From NCBI RefSeq assembly GCF_032051675.1, contig NZ_CP116968.1, positions 1,860,001 to 1,924,000 on the forward strand: 64,000 bases of DNA, in the 5' to 3' direction. Numbering within the stretch: position 1 is the stretch's first letter; each line of letters begins with the position of its first letter. The notes under the pieces were generated by a model, which did not search any database, had not been told where the DNA came from, and saw only the letters and a list, made by a program, of their open reading frames with translations. Shown in pieces: positions 59,345-64,000 of the stretch. This DNA comes from Candidatus Nitrospira neomarina. GTDB taxonomy: Bacteria; Nitrospirota; Nitrospiria; Nitrospirales; UBA8639. Position numbers and translations under genes: made by a program.

Positions 59345-59943
59345 CACCCCATACGAGTCGGGTGTTGGCTGGCGTGTTGTTGGTTCTGGGAGTCTGGTTA
59401 ATCGAACAGGGACTGTGGATTTCCGTGAAGGCCATTGCCGCCCAATGGTTCTTGCAACAGGCCTGGGCACAGACTCTTAAGACACAACAGCCCGCTAAGC
59501 CCTGGCCGTGGGCGGATACCTGGCCGGTCGGACGATTGCTCGTTCCGCGACACGGCATCGACCAGATCATCCTGGCCGATGCCAGTGGACGATCGTTAGC
59601 GTTCGGGCCGGGGCAGGTCGGGCATGGCGCTTTTCCTGACGGAACTCAGTTATTGATCCTGAGCGGTCACCGGGACACACATTTCTCTTTCTTGCGGAAG
59701 GTGCAACCGGGAGAGTTCATGATTGTGCACACCGTTCAGGGAAATCGGCTCGCGTATAGAGTGGAAGACACCACAATTTTGAATAGTCGAACGGATCAAC
59801 TATTCAATAATCCATCCGATGACAGCCTGATCCTCATCACCTGTTACCCCTTCGATGCGGTTCTGCCCGGAGGACCGTTGCGGTATGTGGTCAGGGCAGA
59901 ACAGGTACCTTCAGAAGTCCTGTCGTCAACAGCGAGTCAATAA
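59314..59943 (+). CDS. Class GN sortase
   Basis: A 209-residue Gram-negative sortase. An N-terminal membrane anchor (VLAGVLLVLGVWLIEQGLW) is followed by the sortase barrel. Catalytic residues are H119 (ILSGHRDTHFSFL), C177 (LILITCYPFDA) and R190 (GGPLRYVVRA). It cleaves the WPQTAT-type signal of the upstream protein. Its start overlaps the end of the target gene by about 30 bp, so they are coupled. A kinase/regulator pair found with some such systems is not next to it here. Confidence 0.93.
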   Translation: MDATTSRTNVTPHTSRVLAGVLLVLGVWLIEQGLWISVKAIAAQWFLQQAWAQTLKTQQPAKPWPWADTWPVGRLLVPRHGIDQIILADASGRSLAFGPGQVGHGAFPDGTQLLILSGHRDTHFSFLRKVQPGEFMIVHTVQGNRLAYRVEDTTILNSRTDQLFNNPSDDSLILITCYPFDAVLPGGPLRYVVRAEQVPSEVLSSTASQ

Positions 59944-60178
59944 ATCCCACGATAGGGGATAACGCATACTGGTCTAAAAATGTGCGCTAAGACACCTGTC
60001 CAGACCATATCTAGACCTCAACTTCACCAGCGTATTGTACAACGGGATTACACAAGATTTTTTGAGTTAATTTTCACTACGCCATGACATAACGTGATCA
60101 TGAAGCAAGATAGTTCTCCATAGGATTATTGGAAGAAAGCGAAATCAGACACTAATTCGAAACCGCCGGAGTTATGTA

Positions 60179-60619
60179 CTATCCGGCCAGCTCTTGCCTT
60201 TTGCGCTTCTCGAAATCATCCGCAAGCTGGTCAGCTTTCCCGGCATCTATCACTTGTTTCGCTTTTTGAAATACCTCGTTTTCTTCTTCATCCATATGAT
60301 GGTCTAGTTCATTCTTAAGCTTTTCAAATTTCTGAATCCAGCCACCTGTGCCCATATCCATCTCGTCCAGTTCTTTGATGGCATCGTCGGTCTTTTTGTG
60401 CTCGCTCACACTGTGGCGGGCTTTTTCCTGCGCATCCGGCTTTCCGAGCAGCGTAGCATAGAAGGACTGCTCTTCCGCGTTGGCGTGGGCGACAGTTTCA
60501 GGCTTGAATTGATCCCATAGTGAGCGTCGGTCAGCGCTGTCGCCGGTTGTGCCCATGATTTCCTTGGCCAATTGACGGTGCTTCTCATGGTCTTGGGTCA
60601 GACGTTCGTAGATATTCAT
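60179..60619 (-). CDS. Hemerythrin-like (HHE) domain protein
   Basis: A 146-residue helical bundle with the hemerythrin iron-binding pattern: LTQDHEKHRQL, VAHANAEEQSFYA, SVSEHKKTDDAI and LDHHMDEEENEVF. It would bind a diiron centre for oxygen, nitric oxide or redox sensing. No signal peptide. The AAGGAGCAACAAATT before the ATG is a good ribosome site. The 60000-60178 gap holds nothing. Confidence 0.92.
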   Translation of the reverse strand: MNIYERLTQDHEKHRQLAKEIMGTTGDSADRRSLWDQFKPETVAHANAEEQSFYATLLGKPDAQEKARHSVSEHKKTDDAIKELDEMDMGTGGWIQKFEKLKNELDHHMDEEENEVFQKAKQVIDAGKADQLADDFEKRKRQELAG

Positions 60620-60909
60620 AATTTGTTGCTCCTTTAAGATTGTAACTGGTTTGTTTTTTCCGCATCCCCGTCCATGTGAGGGAGAACGGTAACCCTAGCC
60701 TTGCCACCGCTATTACCCAACGCATCGGGGAACTCGCCGCCCACGCAATTTTGTTATCCTACCACTCGTGGGGCTTTTGATATGCAGATATGTTCTCCGA
60801 ACATAGCTGACATTTGTACAGACCCCGTTCACTATGTCCTCTGCGTCAGTCTCTATAGAGAATCACCAGTTTCTTGGTCTTCTCCCGTATCGGCCGGTAT
60901 AACACCTAA

Positions 60910-61450
60910 AATGCACCTGATGGCCGAGTTTCTTCACACCAGACTCCCACCACCTGAGACATAATGCTGGCCAGGTTTAAGTTCATGACCCTGGCGTAGA
61001 GCGAATTCGTGGGCCCTTTGGTCACCAAATGGATGATCGTCACCCGAGGTGGGCACATACGCATCTTCCAACGGCAAAAATCGTTAAATACGGATATGAA
61101 GACGGGATTGAGTAAAGGGGAAGGAAAGTTTCCACAACTTGGGGAAAGGTCCACCACAGCGAGGGGTAATTCCCTTTTCATTAAGACGCGGCTTCACGGT
61201 CACCAGAACATCGGACACGATCGTCACCAAGTCCACGTCTTGGAAACCGAAATCACTTTTACCTATCCTCGAGTAGTCCAATAAGGTGTTCTGTTGATCA
61301 GGCCCTCCGTACGAGATGACAAATCCATAATGACCTGGCATTTTTGACGCCCCTCCTCACCGTGCACGCGGCCATAGTCCTACCAGAAACCGGAATAGTT
61401 GGTATCCTCCGCCAGGGTTCCTACCAGGTTTTCTCTCGATATTCCTACGA
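60910..61450 (-). pseudogene. Decayed histidine kinase
   Basis: Pieces of a phytochrome-like sensor kinase appear in order in different frames of the minus strand: HGEEGRQKCQVIMDLSSRTE (HisKA end), then LLDYSRIGKSDFGFQDVDL and VSDVLVTVKPRLNEKGI (dimerisation to ATPase linker), then a frame with PPRVTIIHLVTKGPTNSLYA (ATPase start). Several frameshifts and stops separate them, and the H-box itself and the G boxes are missing. The intervals 60620-60909 and 61451-61592 hold nothing else. Confidence 0.55.
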
Positions 61451-61592
61451 TACAGTAAATAATATTGCAGTAAGGTGATGGAGAGTAATTACAAGAAACA
61501 ACAGGACACTCGGGAGCGGGGAAAAACGACAATCTTCCGCACCCGATTTGAAGAGCAGCGGTTTTCCACTCATTAATTGAGAGGATGATGTC

Positions 61593-62867
61593 ATGTCAAA
61601 ACATATTTTTGTTGTCGGCCTCGATGAGTTCAACCTGGCGTTGCTCACACCGATTGGCCAAAAAAAGTCACTAACCTTTCATCCTCTCTCACGGGCTCAT
61701 GAGGTGAAACGGCGCGAGAGTTATCACCCGGAAAAATTGTTGCAGGAAGCTGAGCGCATTCTTGACTCGTTTCCGGGGACCGTTGATGCGATTGTAGGAT
61801 ATTGGGATTTCCCCACCACGTGTCTCGTCCCCCTGTTGAATCAAAAACGGGGCATGCCGGGGCCTTCGATGACAAGCGTATTGAAATGTGAACATAAGTA
61901 TTGGAGCCGATTGGAGCAACGCCAGGTGCTTACTGATATTCCGGAATTTTGCGCGGTCAATCCTTTTGAGCCCGATGCCCAATCGCAGGTGACCCTGGCC
62001 TATCCCTTCTGGATTAAGCCCGTTAAAGCGTTTGCCTCGCAGTTAGGCTATCGCATTCATGATGACCGGGAATTTCAGGAAAAGGTGGAGATCATTCGCC
62101 AGGGAATTCACAAATTTGCCAAACCGTTTAATTTCTTTCTTAATCACATCACGCTTCCACCATCAGTGGCGGGTATTGGAGGCGACTACTGTATCGCCGA
62201 AGCCCTGGTGTCAGGACGGCAATGTACCTTGGAGGGCTATGTCTATAAAAACCAGGTCGAGGTCTATGGGGTGATTGATTCTATTAGAGAGAGCAACCGA
62301 TCCACGTTTAGCAGATATCAATATCCGTCGCATTTGCCGCAAGAGGTGCAAACACGAATGAAGGCTGCGGCGCAGGCGATCATGCTTCATCTCGGCTATG
62401 ACCAGGCACCCTTTAATATGGAATTTTTTTACGACGAATCGAACGACCGCCTGTGGCTACTGGAAATCAATCCCCGTATTTCCCAATCGCATTGCGAAAT
62501 TTTTCGCAAAGTGGACGGAGCCTCCCATTTCGAAGTCATGATCGATCTGGCTCTTGGCAAGAAGCCCGAATTTCCGCACCGGCAAGGGGAGTTCGGCTGT
62601 GCGGCAAAAATTTTTCTCCGCAAACATGAAGATGCCGTCGTGAAGCGAGTGCCGAATGATGAGCAGATCACGCGATTGAATGAACAATTTCCGGACGCTC
62701 TCGTGAATATTCATGTCAAAGAAGGCATGCGACTCTCCGAATTGACTAATCAGGAAAGTTACAGTTATGAATTGGGGTATATCTTTTTGGGAGCCAAAAA
62801 TGAACAGGACCTGCTGGAGAAGTACCACCAATGCCTGGACTATTTACCCTTCGAATATTCTTCTTAG
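61593..62867 (+). CDS. ATP-grasp ligase-fold protein
   Basis: A 424-residue cytoplasmic enzyme. A pre-ATP-grasp Rossmann-like domain (MSKHIFVVGLDEFNLALLTP) is followed by the ATP-grasp fold: LAYPFWIKPVKAFASQLGY (ATP-binding Lys), YCIAEALVSGRQCTLEGYVY, FNMEFFYDESNDRLWLLEIN and PRISQSHCEIF. The LEINPR motif supplies Mg/ATP ligands. Such enzymes join carboxylates to amines or thiols; acceptor and product are unknown. GAGAGGATGATGTC precedes the ATG. A hydrolase gene follows 46 bp downstream. Confidence 0.9.
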   Translation: MSKHIFVVGLDEFNLALLTPIGQKKSLTFHPLSRAHEVKRRESYHPEKLLQEAERILDSFPGTVDAIVGYWDFPTTCLVPLLNQKRGMPGPSMTSVLKCEHKYWSRLEQRQVLTDIPEFCAVNPFEPDAQSQVTLAYPFWIKPVKAFASQLGYRIHDDREFQEKVEIIRQGIHKFAKPFNFFLNHITLPPSVAGIGGDYCIAEALVSGRQCTLEGYVYKNQVEVYGVIDSIRESNRSTFSRYQYPSHLPQEVQTRMKAAAQAIMLHLGYDQAPFNMEFFYDESNDRLWLLEINPRISQSHCEIFRKVDGASHFEVMIDLALGKKPEFPHRQGEFGCAAKIFLRKHEDAVVKRVPNDEQITRLNEQFPDALVNIHVKEGMRLSELTNQESYSYELGYIFLGAKNEQDLLEKYHQCLDYLPFEYSS

Positions 62868-62912
62868 CCCGATAGCCCTATTCCCGAAAGGGAACTCTAT
62901 TCGCATCTGTTA

Positions 62913-64000
62913 ATGGCAGGAACTTTCAAAACCGTCCATTCGTTCCCGTATCCCGTTCGTGAGATGGATCATGTCTGGATCCCGATGTCGGACGGCATTC
63001 GCTTGGCCGCCAGAATCTGGCTCCCGGAGCAGAGCGAAGCCAATCCGGTTCCCGGAATTTTAGAATACATCCCCTATCGTAAACGCGATGGCACCGCCCA
63101 TCGGGATTCCGTCACGCATCCCTATGTAGCCGGCCATGGCTATGCCTGTGTCCGCGTGGATTTACGGGGAAGCGGCGACTCCGAAGGCATTTTGACGGAC
63201 GAGTATATCCATCAGGAACAGCAGGATGGATTGGAAGTTTTGCAATGGATCGCCAATCAACCGTGGTGCACCGGCTCGGTCGGCATGATGGGCATTTCCT
63301 GGGGCGGATTCAATGCGCTGCAAATTGCAGCCCACCGCCCGCCGGAACTCAAAGCCATCATTACGGTTTGTTCCACCGATGATCGATACGCCGATGACAT
63401 TCATCATATGGGAGGCTGTCTCCTGGGCGACAACCTCTCCTGGGCCTCCACGATGTTCGCCTATAATAGCTGCCCGCCCGATCCTGAATTAGTGGGAGAC
63501 AGATGGAAAGAATTATGGCTTGAGCGATTACAACACAGCGGTCTTTGGTTGGACACCTGGCTTCGTCATCAGCGGCGCGATGAGTACTGGAAGCAGGGGT
63601 CAATTTGTGAAGATTTTTCGGCCATCACCTGTCCGGTCTTTGCTGTCAGCGGATGGGCGGACGGATATTCTAACGCCGTGTTCCGGCTTCTGGCTCACCT
63701 CAAGGGTCCCCGCAAGGGTTTGATTGGACCGTGGGGGCATAAATATCCTCATCTCGGTGTCCCGGGTCCGGCCATCGGATTTCTTCAGGAATCCCTGCGG
63801 TGGTGGGATCAGTGGTTGAAACAGATTGATACGGGTATTGTAGAGGAACCGATGTTTCGCGGTTGGATGCAGGAGAGTGTCCCTCCCACCACCTATTATG
63901 AAGAGCGGCCGGGACGTTGGATTGGGGAACCGACATGGCCGTCATCCTCCATTGCCTCCCAATCCTACCCTTTGGCAGTCGGGAGGCTTGCCAATGCCGA
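62913..64000 (+). CDS. CocE/NonD-family (X-Pro dipeptidyl-peptidase-like) hydrolase, partial
   Basis: The frame from ATG 62913 runs to the window end without a stop (362 residues seen; the family is usually 550-700). It begins MAGTFKTVHSFPYPVREMDH, has MSDGIRLAARIWLPEQ, YIPYRKRDGT, VRVDLRGSGDSEG (oxyanion region) and the nucleophile elbow GMMGISWGGFNALQ with catalytic Ser. A later CPVFAVSGWADGYSN carries the acid and IGPWGHKYPH the likely His. Members hydrolyse esters or Xaa-Pro peptides. It follows the ATP-grasp gene by 46 bp. Confidence 0.9.
   Translation, partial: MAGTFKTVHSFPYPVREMDHVWIPMSDGIRLAARIWLPEQSEANPVPGILEYIPYRKRDGTAHRDSVTHPYVAGHGYACVRVDLRGSGDSEGILTDEYIHQEQQDGLEVLQWIANQPWCTGSVGMMGISWGGFNALQIAAHRPPELKAIITVCSTDDRYADDIHHMGGCLLGDNLSWASTMFAYNSCPPDPELVGDRWKELWLERLQHSGLWLDTWLRHQRRDEYWKQGSICEDFSAITCPVFAVSGWADGYSNAVFRLLAHLKGPRKGLIGPWGHKYPHLGVPGPAIGFLQESLRWWDQWLKQIDTGIVEEPMFRGWMQESVPPTTYYEERPGRWIGEPTWPSSSIASQSYPLAVGRLANA

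Noticed and set aside
1-64000. tRNA or rRNA genes
   Set aside because: No cloverleaf with a T-loop sequence or rRNA-conserved segment was recognised on either strand, though a covariance search was not possible.

Overview
The window looks like chromosomal DNA of a free-living Gram-negative bacterium, most likely a member of the Nitrospirota (Nitrospira-like). This is inferred from the mix of families: an RpoD and a second group-2 sigma factor, several large sensor/regulator hybrids, many lipoproteins, mercuric-reductase-like flavoproteins, a class I fumarase and an actinobacterial-type glycogen synthase. No rRNA or tRNA gene was found to test it. Genes are dense and mostly preceded by clear Shine-Dalgarno sequences.

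Region by region. 1-11 kb is regulatory: the 5' part of an ArfB-type peptidyl-tRNA hydrolase, an RpoS-like sigma factor, an OmpR-type two-component pair, RpoD with a strong terminator, a REC-GGDEF-EAL protein, a decayed receiver domain and a REC-PAS-kinase-REC hybrid. 11-16.5 kb holds two flavoprotein disulfide reductases around a small coupled gene and a VTT/TVP38 membrane protein, then a DUF3047 protein. 16.6-21.4 kb has a thioredoxin-fold protein, an anti-sigma/ECF-sigma pair, a LuxR-type regulator and a TPR protein. 21.6-28 kb has an SMR efflux pump, a corA relic, a Tat-exported sulfite-oxidase-like protein, a DUF547 lipoprotein, a ferritin-like protein, a family-2 glycosyltransferase, two paralogous small genes, a TPR lipoprotein and glycogen synthase. 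28-33 kb has fumarase, a BamE-like lipoprotein, three related tandem lipoproteins and a glycine-zipper lipoprotein. 33.6-40 kb is a minus-strand run of an IS110 transposase and stand-alone enzymes (GNAT, tautomerase, frameshifted RibD/DHFR-like gene, TfoX-like protein, FAD-linked oxidoreductase, maleate-isomerase-like protein).

40-56 kb is an accessory zone. It carries at least twelve copies of a GC-rich, strongly self-complementary repeat of about 190 bp that occurs singly, in dimers with a conserved spacer, and as a second subtype. Between copies lie cassette-like cargo genes: an AT-rich alcohol dehydrogenase, an epimerase-SPW-VKOR-SPW fusion, a ParE/antitoxin pair, a gamma-glutamylcyclotransferase, a PPOX-fold protein, unknown proteins including a possible HEPN protein, and a BrnT/BrnA pair. 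One hairpin of the repeat changes on both arms between copies while staying paired, so its fold appears to be under selection. A tfoX-like gene is split around a 2.65-kb segment that has a repeat copy just inside each end, and the BrnTA genes lie between two copies of the repeat dimer. This zone is the best candidate in the window for an undescribed system.

56-64 kb returns to ordinary chromosome: a three-gene dedicated sortase system (OmpA-family protein, VIT/VWA target ending in a sorting signal, class GN sortase), a hemerythrin, a decayed histidine kinase, an ATP-grasp protein and the start of a CocE/NonD hydrolase.
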